Assembly: GCF_040545425.1 (NCBI RefSeq)
Contig: NZ_JBEPLW010000001.1
Reading direction: 5' to 3' (one strand)
Source: Bhargavaea ullalensis
GTDB taxonomy: Bacteria > Bacillota > Bacilli > Bacillales_A > Planococcaceae
DNA: 64,000 nucleotides
The notes under the pieces were generated by a model. The model ran no database searches and was not told the DNA's origin. It saw only the letters and a list, made by a program, of their open reading frames with translations. Positions 16,418 through 25,532 of this stretch are shown here, one piece after another (position 1 is the first letter of the stretch; every line of letters starts with the position of its first letter). The translations under genes were made by a program, and so were the position numbers.

Positions 16418-16495
16418 GCTGTTCACTCCTTCTCGGTTTCTACTTTGGATTATACACGTAGCGGCACATGATAGAAATAGAGATTATGCAGAATG

Positions 16496-16992
16496 TGCGC
16501 ACAAAATTGAGACAAAAACCGAGGTTTTCCGCTGTTTCCGCCCGATTTGGAAACAGATCGTGCGCCAATTGTGCGCATATCATATGTATAAAATTGTGGT
16601 GACATTGTGTGCTCTTTGTGCGCACAATATGAGGATTTACCCGAAAGTCTTTGAGCCCCTTTTTTCCGCCGTTTCATGCTCTCCTTCTCATCAAAAAGTT
16701 TCACCCAGCTACAAAAAATGAGGAGCAGAGTCTTTGCCAAACATCCTATTGAAGCGAAACAATGCGCAATTTATGAGGATGTTGTGCGCATAAAAGGAAT
16801 ATACGCAGTGTGTGTGTATAATATCCTCAAAAAATGCGGCTGTACAGGCAAAACTTCTTCCTCTTTATCCAAAGTTGAATTCAAGCAGCCTATGCGCATG
16901 GAGTGTTTCGTCTTTGCGCAATCTATGCGCACAAACGAAACATAATGCGGAAATGCGCATTATGGATATACAAAATGCGCACAAAATGCGCA
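16496..16992. repeat. Iteron region: 11 copies of TGCGCA, parC-like centromere candidate
   Basis: The palindrome TGCGCA occurs at 16496, 16572, 16619, 16763, 16785, 16893, 16915, 16926, 16954, 16976 and 16987, often extended to TTGTGCGCA or TGCGCACAA. The stretch 16430-17030 holds no gene that I can support and is AT-rich compared with its surroundings. Copies cluster in three groups, with a gap at 16625-16760. Placed directly upstream of the ParM-like gene, it fits a centromere that also holds the operon promoter, bound by the ParR-like protein. Confidence 0.75.
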
Positions 16993-17032
16993 CAACAAAA
17001 AGACCGGCCAATTGCGGCCGGAGTTGGATCCC

Positions 17033-18928
17033 TTAGACCATCTGCCTCAGTTTTTCCAGCACATCTGCGAATGGCTGCACGGCGCGGGCAGCCTCCATGC
17101 GCCGGAATGGATCCCCGATTTCCTGAATGCGGCGAGGCAGGACGGGAACGGTCAGATCCTGCGGCCGGATGCCGTCCTCGAGCTCGTGCCACTCTAGGGG
17201 GGTGGAGACAGGCGCATGGGCAGTCCCTCTTGTGGAATACGGGCAGATGATCGTTTTACCCTCCGCATGCTGGACATAGTCGACATACAGCCGGCCGTGG
17301 CGGTTTTTGATGAGCCGTTCGGTCGTGAACCGGTCCGGGGCCTGCTCACAGAGAAACCTGGCGGTGATTTCGGTGAACTGGCGGGTGTCCGCGTAGCTAA
17401 ACCGATTCTTGGGAAGCGGAAGGTACAATTGAAGCCCTTTTCCGCCGGACGTTTTGACGAATGAATGCAGGCCGAAGCTGTCGAACACGTCCTTCAGCCG
17501 GAGAGCCGCGTCGCGGGCCAGGTCGAACCGGGCGGCATCCGGCGGATCGAGGTCGAAGATGATCTCATCCGGGTACGGCGAGTCCAGCCGGCCGAAGGGC
17601 ACGTGGAACTCCAGTGCCGCCTGGTTGCCGAGCCAGAGAAGCGTCTCGATGTTGTTGCACAGGATCCGCGGTCCTTCTTCACCGGGGTACGTCTCGACGA
17701 ATGGAGGGATGGGATCCGGGGCATGTTTCTGATAAAAGCGCTCGTCTTCCGTGCCGTGCGGCCACCGGATGACGGTGAGCGGCCGGTCTTGAAGCCAAGG
17801 AAGGAGAAACGGGGCGGCTTCCTGCAGATAAAGAAGAAAGCCGTCTTTGTCGACCCCGGCTTCCGGGAACAGAGGCTTGTCCGGATTGGTGACGGCGACG
17901 CCCGGCGGAATCGGTTCCAGTGCTCTCCGGAGACGCTTCATGGTGATCGATTCCGGATCTTCACCGTGGAGGAATCGGCTGAACCGCGGCTCGCGAAGTT
18001 TGCCGCCTGCCACGCCGATCGTCAGCAGTTCGGCGCATATGGCGGGCCCGAGCGTCCAAATGCCGGCCGTTTTCTTCTCGCCGTTTTGCTTGAACAGAAG
18101 AGCGAGCGTTTCCGCTTCCTCATCGGACAGCCCGTGTTTCAGGGAGACGACGGGGATCAGTTTTTCCTGGTCCCGGACACAGCCGGTGAAGTGGCCGTTT
18201 TCGCCGTCGTATTCGGTGAGGATGACAGGGGGGTGCCGCCAGTTTTTCACTTTCATCCAGTCTGTCGTGCGGATGCCATCGGTCCACCGGCTGCCGATCC
18301 GTTTGGCGACAAGGCCTTCACCGTTGCCGGAGAGCAGTTTCTTGCGGATCTCTTCGGCTTGCTTTGTTGCTGCGATGCCCTGGACAGGGGAAGGGGCGGC
18401 CGCGGAAACATCGGTTGGAAAGCCGGCGGTCTCCAGCAGTTTGTGGAGCGACTTTTTCCGATTCTCAAGTGGTTCGGCACGCAGATCCCGCCCCTGTTCT
18501 TCCAAGATGTCGAAAGCGGCGAACCGGCACGGAAACCGGTCGGCCGCGTCGGTGATCGTGGATGTTGCACGCATCCGGGACCGCCTGGAAACCGTGGGAA
18601 AATCGCTCCTGGCGTCGTTGAGCAGGTGGACGAGTTCGCCGTCGAGGAGCAGGGGGAGAAGGGGAGACATGTCGCCGGTTTTCTCCAGACAATAAGAGAC
18701 AATTTCCGGAAATGCGGCGGCCAGATCATGGCCGTTCCGGCTGAGGAGGCGGACGCGGTCTTCCCGCCAGTCGAGCAGGCAGCGGAAACCGTCGTATTTA
18801 ATTTCATACAGCCAGCCGGGACCGTCCGGCAGGTTTTCGACAGGCGTCAGCTTCATCGGTTTGAAGATCGGGATCAGCTCCGTTTGACTGTTGTTTTTGT
18901 CGAGTGTGTGCGTCTGCTTGAATTTCAT
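17033..18928 (-). CDS. ligD: Bacterial NHEJ ATP-dependent DNA ligase LigD (ligase plus polymerase domains)
   Basis: About 631 residues. The N-terminal ligase domain has the adenylation motif EIKYDGFR (nucleophile K) and later EGLVAKR; the C-terminal polymerase/primase domain contains IRWPHG, the catalytic IIFDLDPPD and a KTSGGKGLQLYLP motif. No phosphoesterase domain is present, as in Bacillus LigD. It joins broken ends with Ku during stationary phase or in spores. The start is uncertain: ATG 18928 is taken, ATG 18856 is an alternative, and neither has a strong ribosome-binding site. The gene is divergent from ku with only about 50 bp between. Confidence 0.92.
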   Translation of the reverse strand: MKFKQTHTLDKNNSQTELIPIFKPMKLTPVENLPDGPGWLYEIKYDGFRCLLDWREDRVRLLSRNGHDLAAAFPEIVSYCLEKTGDMSPLLPLLLDGELVHLLNDARSDFPTVSRRSRMRATSTITDAADRFPCRFAAFDILEEQGRDLRAEPLENRKKSLHKLLETAGFPTDVSAAAPSPVQGIAATKQAEEIRKKLLSGNGEGLVAKRIGSRWTDGIRTTDWMKVKNWRHPPVILTEYDGENGHFTGCVRDQEKLIPVVSLKHGLSDEEAETLALLFKQNGEKKTAGIWTLGPAICAELLTIGVAGGKLREPRFSRFLHGEDPESITMKRLRRALEPIPPGVAVTNPDKPLFPEAGVDKDGFLLYLQEAAPFLLPWLQDRPLTVIRWPHGTEDERFYQKHAPDPIPPFVETYPGEEGPRILCNNIETLLWLGNQAALEFHVPFGRLDSPYPDEIIFDLDPPDAARFDLARDAALRLKDVFDSFGLHSFVKTSGGKGLQLYLPLPKNRFSYADTRQFTEITARFLCEQAPDRFTTERLIKNRHGRLYVDYVQHAEGKTIICPYSTRGTAHAPVSTPLEWHELEDGIRPQDLTVPVLPRRIQEIGDPFRRMEAARAVQPFADVLEKLRQMV

Positions 18929-18980
18929 ACATATTCGGGCGTCAGCGGCGCATGCTACGGGAAAAAGCGGGTGAATGGAC

Positions 18981-19817
18981 ATGCATACGGTCTGGAAGGG
19001 CAGCATCAGTTTCGGGCTCGTCAATATTCCGGTGAAGCTCCACGCGGCGACGGAGGACCATGACATTAAGCTCCGTCAGCTGCACAAGGCGTGCAATGCG
19101 CCGATTTCGTACAAGAAGGTGTGCACGGCATGCAATGAGGAAGTGCAGACAGACGATATCGTAAAGGCGTACGAGTACACGAAAGGGAAGTTCGTCGTGC
19201 TGGACGCGGAAGATCTGGAGAAGCTGAAGAAGGAGAACGAGGACAAGGCGGTGGAAATCGTCGACTTCGTGAAGCTGGAGGAGATCGACCCGATTTATTT
19301 TGAGCGGTCGTATTTTTTAGCTCCCGACAAAGGCGGCGGCAAGGCGTATGCTTTGCTTCGTGCCGCGCTCGACAAATCGGACAAAATTGGGGTCGCGAAG
19401 ATCATCTTGCGTCAGAAAGAGCAGCTCGCCGCGGTCCGGGTGTTCAAGGATGCGCTCGTCTTGGAGACGATCCACTGGCCGGACGAGGTGCGGAAAGTGG
19501 AAGACGTGCCGAGCGTCCCCGAGGCGGAAGGGGTCGTCGGGAAGGAATTGGACGTGGCGCTGCTTCTCATCGACCAGCTCACCACGCCGTTCGACCCGAC
19601 GAAATACACGGACGACTACCGGAACGCCCTCATGGAGCTGATCGAGGCGAAGAAGGCGGGCAAGGACACGGTCACCGTTGCGGAGCGCGAGGCACCGGCC
19701 GCCGCCACCGCAACCGACCTCATGGCCGCACTTCAGGCATCATTAGATAAAACCGGCACGAAAAAGAAAAAGGCCCCACCGAAGAAAAGAGCGGCGGCGA
19801 AGAAGAAACAGGCGTGA
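18981..19817 (+). CDS. ku: Non-homologous end-joining protein Ku
   Basis: 278 residues from ATG 18981 (HTVWKGSISFGLVNIPVKL, the usual opening of Bacillus Ku; an in-frame ATG at 18975 is the alternative). The central fold covers residues 1-230 with the CACNEEV-type CxxC near 50. The C-terminal tail is rich in lysine and alanine (KKKKAPPKKRAAAKKKQA), the DNA-binding tail typical of bacterial Ku. Divergent partner of LigD. A terminator follows. Confidence 0.95.
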   Translation: MHTVWKGSISFGLVNIPVKLHAATEDHDIKLRQLHKACNAPISYKKVCTACNEEVQTDDIVKAYEYTKGKFVVLDAEDLEKLKKENEDKAVEIVDFVKLEEIDPIYFERSYFLAPDKGGGKAYALLRAALDKSDKIGVAKIILRQKEQLAAVRVFKDALVLETIHWPDEVRKVEDVPSVPEAEGVVGKELDVALLLIDQLTTPFDPTKYTDDYRNALMELIEAKKAGKDTVTVAEREAPAAATATDLMAALQASLDKTGTKKKKAPPKKRAAAKKKQA

Positions 19818-19856
19818 CAGGCGGACATTTTGGCCTTTGGCATATAGGAAGGAAAG

Positions 19857-19888
19857 GGACCATCCGGACTTGCGGATGGTCCCTTTTG
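19857..19888 (+). terminator. Rho-independent terminator after ku
   Basis: GGGACCATCCG (19857-19867) pairs perfectly with CGGATGGTCCC (19874-19884), then TTTT. Confidence 0.9.
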
Positions 19889-19906
19889 CGGTTGTGCGGG
19901 TTGGGC

Positions 19907-20032
19907 TCGAGTGAGGAGAGTTGGTCCGAGTGGCGCAAGTTGAGGCTCGAGTGGCGCAAGTTCGGCCCCGAGTGGCGCAAGTTGAGGCTCGAGTGGCGCA
20001 AGTTGAGGCTCCGAGTGGCGCAAGTCGCCCCC
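19907..20032. repeat. Second GAGTGGCGCAAGTT array, 6 units, 21-bp period
   Basis: Cores begin at 19910 (degenerate), 19928, 19949, 19970, 19991 and 20013. The unit is the same family as the array at 2.4 kb, in the same plus-strand orientation, but the inter-core bases are GAGGCT or CGGCCC here. It fills the convergent gap between the ku terminator and the stop codon of the membrane protein at 20041. Confidence 0.9.
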
Positions 20033-20040
20033 CGCCCCCC

Positions 20041-20529
20041 TCAATCCCCCTCTAAGTATTTCCTGAGAAATGTTCCGCCGCTTTTGCCTGTCAGGTCCAG
20101 TCCGAAATGTACGAGCAGCGTGGTCAGGATCGCCCAAAAGACGATGCTGGCCGCCACCCAGAGAAAGGCCGCCCGCTTTGTGCCGCCGAGCGTCACGGCG
20201 AGGAACGCGGCGAGGTGGCTGCCGACGATGAGCGGGCCGAGAAGGGCGAGGCCCGGCACGCCGTATTTTTGAAACAGCCGGGCGGCCCGTTCACTGCGCT
20301 TGGTACCGGCGGCCGGTTGTTTGCGGCGGCGCTCCCGCCATCTCCTGTAACGGTCCATGAACAGCACGACCACAAGCACTGTCAGCACGTTTCCGGCGAT
20401 GCCGGCCGCCAACGCCAATACCGGGCTCAGCCCGCCAAGGACGCCGACGGGAACAATGACATAAGCCTCGACCATCGGCACCGCTCCGAGCAGGAACACC
20501 AGGCCATACGCCGTGAACAGACGCACCAT
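20041..20529 (-). CDS. Putative small multidrug export protein (Sm_multidrug_ex family)
   Basis: 162 residues with four or five hydrophobic helices. The opening LLGAVPMVEAYVIVPVG, the NVLTVLVVVLFMDRYRRW segment and the central FQKYGVPGLALLGPLIVGSH are the usual marks of this family (PF06695), a small membrane protein group named for putative drug export although transport is little tested. RBS TTGGAGGTGGG precedes the ATG. The 3' end abuts the 21-bp repeat array. It is divergent from the broken abgT gene. Confidence 0.8.
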   Translation of the reverse strand: MVRLFTAYGLVFLLGAVPMVEAYVIVPVGVLGGLSPVLALAAGIAGNVLTVLVVVLFMDRYRRWRERRRKQPAAGTKRSERAARLFQKYGVPGLALLGPLIVGSHLAAFLAVTLGGTKRAAFLWVAASIVFWAILTTLLVHFGLDLTGKSGGTFLRKYLEGD

Positions 20530-20701
20530 TCAACCCACCTCCAATCAGATGATCCGCCTGGCAAAATGCAAGCGTTAACAGAGATAATACAGAATCGGCG
20601 TCCAACATTTTCTATTAAAAGCAGGTTGAATTGTCGATCCATTCTGTTTAGTATAGAAAACATTCTTATAGCACTTCACCGTAATAAAGGGGGAAATCGA
20701 C

Positions 20702-22242
20702 ATGGCAACCACCGCTGAAGCAAAAGTGAAGCAGAAAAAAAGCTTTTTCAATCGCTTCCTGGACTTCATTGAAAAATACGGGAACAAGCTGCCGGATCCG
20801 GTCATGCTGTTCGTTTACATCACCGCCGCCATCCTCGCCGCCTCGGCCGTTTTCGGCCTGATGGGCGTATCAGCCGTGCACCCGGGGACGGGCGAGACGA
20901 TCACCGCCGTCAACCTGCTGAGCGGGGAAGGAATCGTCAAGATGCTCACCGGCCTCGTGACGAACTTCACCGAATTCCCGCCGCTCGGCCTCGTGCTCGT
21001 CGTCATGCTCGGCGTCGGGCTGGCCGAGTCGACCGGTCTCATCACGGCATTCATGAAGGCGTCGATCCTGAAGGCGCCGACTAAAATCATCCTTCCGACG
21101 ATCATTCTCGTCGCTGTCTGCGGAAACGCGGCGGCCGATGCGGCATCGGTCGTCCTGCCGCCGATTGTCGCCATGATCTTCATCGCGCTCGGCCGCCATC
21201 CGATCGCCGGGCTCGCCGCAGCCTATGCCGCCTGCGTCGGCGGATTCGGCGCGAACCTGATCCTGTCGGTGTCCGACCCGCTCATCTACGGCTTCACCGA
21301 GCCGGCTGCGCACATGGTCGATGCCTCCTACAAAGGCAACCCGATGATCAACTACTACTTTATCGCAGTTTCGGCAATTGTTCTCGTCCCGGTCGCGACA
21401 TTCGTGACAAACCGGATCGTCGAGCCGCGCCTCGGCAAGTAGGAAGCACCGGGGAAGAGATTGACGAGAAGATCTCGCCTGCCGAGAAGAAGGGCCTGCT
21501 CTGGGCAGGTGTCTCGCTCCTCGTGCTGGGCGTCCTCATCGCCCTCATGACCCTTCCGCAAAACGGCATCCTGCGCAATCCGGAAGACGGCAGCCTCATC
21601 ATCTCGCCGTTCATGGATTCCATCGTGCCGATCATGATGATCCTCTTCCTCGTGCCGGCGCTCGTCTACGGCAAGATCACCGGCTCGCTGAAAAACTCCA
21701 AAGATCTCGGCGACCAGCTCGGCAAGGCGATGTCCGGCATGGGCACCTACATCGTCATCGCCTTCGTCGCCGCTCAGATGATCGCCTACTTCAACTGGAG
21801 CAACCTCGGCCCGATCGTCGCCATCAACGGCGCCGCCCTGCTTGAGAAAATCGGCTTCACCGGACTGCCGCTGTTTGTCGGATTCATCATCATCGCCGCG
21901 ATCATCAACTTCCTCGTTGCGAGCCAGTCTGCGAAATGGGCGATCCTTGCCCCGGTGTTCATCCCGATGTTCATGCTGCTCGGCTATGACCCGGCCGTCA
22001 CGCAGGCCGCCTACCGCGTGGGGGACTCGATCACGAACCCGATCACCCCGATGCTCGCGTACTTCGCGATCGCCCTCACCTTCGCGAAGCGTTTTGACCC
22101 GAAAATGGGCATGGGCACGTTCATGACTTCCCTGCTTCCATTCTCGGTCGCCTTCGCCATCATGTGGACCATCCTCTTTGCCGCCTGGTTCCTCCTCGGC
22201 TTGCCGCTCGGTCCCGGAGGCGGAATCTTCATGGCAAAATAA
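20702..22242 (+). pseudogene. abgT: AbgT-family p-aminobenzoyl-glutamate transporter, split by a frameshift
   Basis: Residues 1-246 are read in one frame from ATG 20702 (AAGGGGGAAATCGAC before it) and end at an in-frame TAG at 21440-21442 in the sequence RIVEPRLGK-stop. The remaining half continues without loss in the next frame from about 21440 (GSTGEEIDEKISPAEKKGLLWAG) to the TAA at 22240-22242. One missing base near 21440, between GTA and GGA, would restore an uninterrupted protein of about 513 residues, the normal AbgT length (LGKYGSTGEEID). The transporter would import p-aminobenzoyl-glutamate or export sulfonamide-like antimetabolites. Either a true recent mutation or a sequencing error. 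All helices and the NAAADAASVVLPP motif are otherwise intact. Confidence 0.88.
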
Positions 22243-22256
22243 AAGCCGCATGCCGG

Positions 22257-22300
22257 CCGCCCGGATCCGCTGTCCCGGACAGCGGGGCCCGGGCGGTTTT
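22257..22300 (+). terminator. Rho-independent terminator after the abgT pseudogene
   Basis: Outer stem CCGCCCGG (22257-22264) with CCGGGCGG (22289-22296), inner stem CCGCTGTCC/GGACAGCGG, then TTTT. Confidence 0.85.
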
Positions 22301-22345
22301 GCCGTTTCCGCCGAAGGGAAAGGGAAGAACAGGAGGAGATGCGAA

Positions 22346-22786
22346 ATGAAACTGCATGAACCGATGCCTGAACTAAACGGGGCCACCGGGTGGCTCAACG
22401 GCGAAGTGACGCGGGCGGACCTGGTCGGCGACAAGCCGGCGCTCGTCCACTTCTGGTCGGCGAGCTGTGAGGTGTGCAAGGAAACGATGCCTGAAGTGAA
22501 CGCCCTGCGGGACAAACACAAAGGAGAACTAAATGTCCTCGCCGTCCACATGCCGCTCACTCCTGCGGATCAGAAGGAAGAAAAGGTGCAAGAGACGGCA
22601 GAAAAGGCCGGCATGACACAGCCGGTCTTCATCGACGGCGATCTCAAGCTCACCGATCGCTTTGAAAATCAGTATGCCCCGGCCTATTACCTGTTCGACA
22701 AGACCGGCCAGCTCCGCCATTACCAGGCCGGCCGCACGGCGGTCTCGATGGTGGAAGACCGCGTGGAGCATGTGCTGGGAGAATAA
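22346..22786 (+). CDS. TlpA/AhpC-type redoxin (thioredoxin-like protein), copy 1
   Basis: 146 residues from ATG 22346 (AGGAGGAGATGCGAA before it). No signal peptide, so cytoplasmic. Thioredoxin fold with the redox motif CEVC in VHFWSASCEVCKETMPEVN, a VLAVHMP strand, the cis-proline region QYAPAYYLFDKTGQLRHYQAG. Similar small redoxins reduce disulfides or peroxides; the substrate is unknown. A paralogue with about two thirds identical-looking residues lies at 29.8 kb. It is flanked by terminators and thus a single-gene unit. Confidence 0.85.
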   Translation: MKLHEPMPELNGATGWLNGEVTRADLVGDKPALVHFWSASCEVCKETMPEVNALRDKHKGELNVLAVHMPLTPADQKEEKVQETAEKAGMTQPVFIDGDLKLTDRFENQYAPAYYLFDKTGQLRHYQAGRTAVSMVEDRVEHVLGE

Positions 22787-22797
22787 ATCAACCCAGA

Positions 22798-22839
22798 AAC
22801 CGCCTGAATTCCGGAATGCCGGAGTCCGGGCGGTTTTTT
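22798..22839 (+). terminator. Rho-independent terminator
   Basis: AACCGCC (22798-22804) pairs with GGCGGTT (22829-22835); an inner CCGG hairpin; then a T-run to 22839. Confidence 0.8.
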
Positions 22840-22940
22840 CGTGATGAACCCGCCGATGCTTTCATTGTTGAACTGCCGTCCCGAAAGTGAGAAAGTTAAT
22901 ACGGTATTTTATTTTATTCAATCCACCGGGGGGAGCCGAT

Positions 22941-24050
22941 ATGAACGGAACTTCCAAGTCCGGGCGAAACCACCTGATCACCTTCGGCATTCTGATCTTC
23001 CTGTGTGCCGTTTCGATGGTTTTCGTTTTTCACAATCACCAATTCTACGACCGGCCGATCGTGAAAGTGACCGGGACGCAGACGACGGCCTCCGAGAAAC
23101 AATCCGATGCGGGCGGCAATGAAGACCGGCTTGTCACCCAGAAGATCACCGCCGTGCTGATGAACGGTCCGGACAAGGGCCGGTCGATTCAATTGTCCAA
23201 CGACTATTCGCACTCCGGTGCGTTTGACCAGGAGTACCGCGAAGGGGACGAACTGTTTGTCCACCTTGACCCCGGCGGCAAAACCGGCGACATCGAAGAC
23301 GTGAAGCGGGACAAATACATGGCGGGCGCCTTTTGGCTGTTCATGTTCGTACTGGCGGCAGTCGGACAGAAAAAAGGGCTGTTCGCGGTCCTGAGCCTCG
23401 CGGTAAATATCACCCTGCTTGTTTTCGCCATCGAGCTTTACGTGCGGACGGACATCAACCTGCTTGTGGTCGCCGCCCTGCTCGCCGTTCTGTTCACGGT
23501 GCTGTCGCTGCTGTTCTTCAACGGATTCAACGGCAAAACCTACGCGGCGATGGTGACGACGCTGCTCGGGACGTTCGCCTCGCTCGCCGTCACCCTGCTC
23601 GTCATGTGGCTGACGAAGCAGAACGGACTCCACTATGAAGAAATGCAATTCCTCACCCGGCCGTATCATCTCGTCTTTATCGCCGGCCTGTTCATCGGTG
23701 CGCTCGGGGCGGTGATGGACGTGGCGATCACGATGTCGTCGTCCGTGTTCGAGCTTTATGAGAAGAATCCGGGCATTTCGATGAAGGCACTCAAGGCGTC
23801 GGGCCTTGAAGTCGGCCGCGACATCATGGGCACGATGACGAGCATCCTGTTTTTTGCTTATATCAGCGGCTCCATCCCGATGCTCATTCTTTACTTTAAA
23901 AATGCCACGCCGTTCGGCTACACGCTGTCGATCAACCTGTCGCTCGAGCTGGCGCGTGCCTTGTCAGGCGGGATCGGTATCGTGCTCGCCATCCCGATCG
24001 GCCTGTATGTGTCGATGTTTTTCGTGAAGCGAAGGGGGGCTGAACGATGA
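22941..24050 (+). CDS. YibE/F family membrane protein (larger subunit)
   Basis: 369 residues from ATG 22941 behind GGGGGGAGCCGAT. One N-terminal helix, an extracytoplasmic OB-like domain of about 90 residues (KITAVLMNGPDKGRSIQL), then about seven helices with the family motif GALGAVMDVAITMSSSVFEL. YibE/F proteins are predicted transporters of unknown substrate found in Firmicutes as adjacent pairs. Its stop overlaps the start of the second YibE/F gene (ATGA), so they are coupled. Confidence 0.88.
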   Translation: MNGTSKSGRNHLITFGILIFLCAVSMVFVFHNHQFYDRPIVKVTGTQTTASEKQSDAGGNEDRLVTQKITAVLMNGPDKGRSIQLSNDYSHSGAFDQEYREGDELFVHLDPGGKTGDIEDVKRDKYMAGAFWLFMFVLAAVGQKKGLFAVLSLAVNITLLVFAIELYVRTDINLLVVAALLAVLFTVLSLLFFNGFNGKTYAAMVTTLLGTFASLAVTLLVMWLTKQNGLHYEEMQFLTRPYHLVFIAGLFIGALGAVMDVAITMSSSVFELYEKNPGISMKALKASGLEVGRDIMGTMTSILFFAYISGSIPMLILYFKNATPFGYTLSINLSLELARALSGGIGIVLAIPIGLYVSMFFVKRRGAER

Positions 24051-24820
24051 ATACGCTCGTTTTGCTCGCGGCGATTCTGCTTGGCCTCATGGTATGGGTC
24101 GGCGGCGGTAAAGGGGCGCGGTCGTTCATCGCGCTGTTTTTGAACTTTGGCGTATTCCTCGCCACGCTCATGTTCATGATGGACCCGAACGTGGATCCGG
24201 TCCTCCTGACGCTGTTTGCCGCGGCGGGAGTGAGCGCGATCAACCTGTTCTTCACAAACGGGGTGAACAGCAAGACCGTCATGGCGTTCAGCTCGACGCT
24301 CGTCACGATCGCGGTCCTGCTGTTCATGATCTACTGGTTCGCCAAAAAAGCGATGATCCAGGGCTTCAGCGAAGAAGAGGTGGAGGAGATCAGCATCTTC
24401 TCGCTATACGTCGGCGTGGACTTCACGAAAATCGCCGTGTCGATGGTTATCATCGCCGTGATCGGTGCGATCACCGACGTCGCGATCGCCATCTCCTCGC
24501 CGATGCGCGAACTGTTCTTCCATCATCCGGAAGTCAGCCGGACCGGCCTGTTCCGTTCGGGCATGTCAATCGGCCGGGATATCCTCGGCTCTGATACGAA
24601 CACGCTGTTCTTCGCGTTTATCGGCGGCTACATGTCGCTCCTCATCTGGTTCCGCGACCTGCATTACACCTTCGGACAGATCGTCAACTCGAAAGTATTC
24701 GGCGGAGAAATGCTGACGATCTTCTTCGCCGGCATCGGCATCGCGCTCATCATTCCGATTGCCTCGGGCCTGAACGCATGGTATTTGACGAGAAAGCGGG
24801 CCGGCGGAGGGGAGAAGTAA
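24047..24820 (+). CDS. YibE/F family membrane protein (smaller subunit)
   Basis: 257 residues, about seven helices and no OB-like domain. The family signature VIGAITDVAIAISSPMREL corresponds to the GALGAVMDVAITMSS motif of its partner, and RSGMSIGRDILGSDTNTLFFAFIGG corresponds to the partner's LEVGRDIMGTMTSILFFAYISG, showing that the two are ancient paralogues. Four-base overlap with the upstream gene. Together they probably form one transporter. Confidence 0.87.
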   Translation: MNTLVLLAAILLGLMVWVGGGKGARSFIALFLNFGVFLATLMFMMDPNVDPVLLTLFAAAGVSAINLFFTNGVNSKTVMAFSSTLVTIAVLLFMIYWFAKKAMIQGFSEEEVEEISIFSLYVGVDFTKIAVSMVIIAVIGAITDVAIAISSPMRELFFHHPEVSRTGLFRSGMSIGRDILGSDTNTLFFAFIGGYMSLLIWFRDLHYTFGQIVNSKVFGGEMLTIFFAGIGIALIIPIASGLNAWYLTRKRAGGGEK

Positions 24821-24863
24821 GTTGTGTTGAGATCAAAGAGGATTCCGGCAGGGAGGAACGAAC

Positions 24864-25223
24864 ATGGACAAACCGAAAATCTACACCATGAGCTTTGCGA
24901 AAGTGTATCCGCTCTATATCGCAAAAGCGGAAAGAAAAGGGCGCACAAAAGACGAGGTGGATGAAATCGTCCGCTGGCTGACCGGTTACAGCGACGAAGA
25001 GCTCGAGCAGCTGCTGGCGAAAGAAGCCGACGTTGAGACTTTCTTTGAAGAGGCACCAAAGCTGAACCCGGATCGCCGCCTGATCAAAGGCGTGGTCTGC
25101 GGCGTCCGGGTGGAAACCATCGAAGAGCCAGTCATGCGGGAAATCCGCTATCTGGACAAGCTCATCGACGAGCTGGCAAAGGGAAAAGCGATGGAGAAAA
25201 TTTTGAGGAACTCTACAGGTTGA
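24864..25223 (+). CDS. DUF2200 domain protein
   Basis: 119 residues, soluble. The opening KIYTMSFAKVYPLYIAKAERKGRTKDEVDEIVRWLTGYS and the central IKGVVCGVRVETIEEPVMREIRYLDKLIDELAKGK match DUF2200, a small widespread family of unknown function. RBS AGGGAGGAACGAAC. It follows the YibE/F pair by 43 bp and could be the third gene of that unit. Confidence 0.85.
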   Translation: MDKPKIYTMSFAKVYPLYIAKAERKGRTKDEVDEIVRWLTGYSDEELEQLLAKEADVETFFEEAPKLNPDRRLIKGVVCGVRVETIEEPVMREIRYLDKLIDELAKGKAMEKILRNSTG

Positions 25224-25292
25224 CTTGGCCGGCGCTCAGAAGCGAAGCGTTGAGCGGCATCCCGCTGTCTTCAGCCCGCAAAGTCTAATTCG

Positions 25293-25378
25293 ACAAAAAG
25301 ATAACGTTCCGCCGGATAAAGATAACGTTTTGGAAGATAAAGATAACGCTCCGCCGGATAAAGATAACGTCGTCCGGA
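25293..25378. repeat. Tandem array of 4 units, GATAACGTTCCGCCGGATAAA family, 21-bp period
   Basis: GATAACG begins at 25300, 25321, 25342 and 25363: exactly 21 bp apart. Bases following the core are TTCCGCCGGATAAA, TTTTGGAAGATAAA, CTCCGCCGGATAAA and TCGTCCGG. The sequence is unrelated to the GAGTGGCGCAAG arrays but has the same period. It lies between the DUF2200 gene and a terminator. Confidence 0.85.
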
Positions 25379-25395
25379 AATCTGCATTTTTTAGC

Positions 25396-25421
25396 GCCCC
25401 CTGCATGCCAGGGGGCTTTTT
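25396..25421 (+). terminator. Rho-independent terminator
   Basis: GCCCCCTG (25396-25403) pairs with CAGGGGGC (25409-25416), then TTTTT. Confidence 0.88.
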
Positions 25422-25532
25422 GATTGGCACGGACCCGCAAGTCCCGGACTCCGCCGCATCGTTTCACCCGACAAGTTCAGAAAACTCAATTATAATGGGG
25501 GCAGACAACAGACGGAAAGCGGGGGAGCGGAA

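Noticed and set aside
17465..19063. Long open frame (532 codons) on the plus strand opposite ligD
   Set aside because: It is the mirror frame of the GC-rich ligD gene; LigD motifs are unmistakable on the minus strand and the plus-strand product has no recognisable features.
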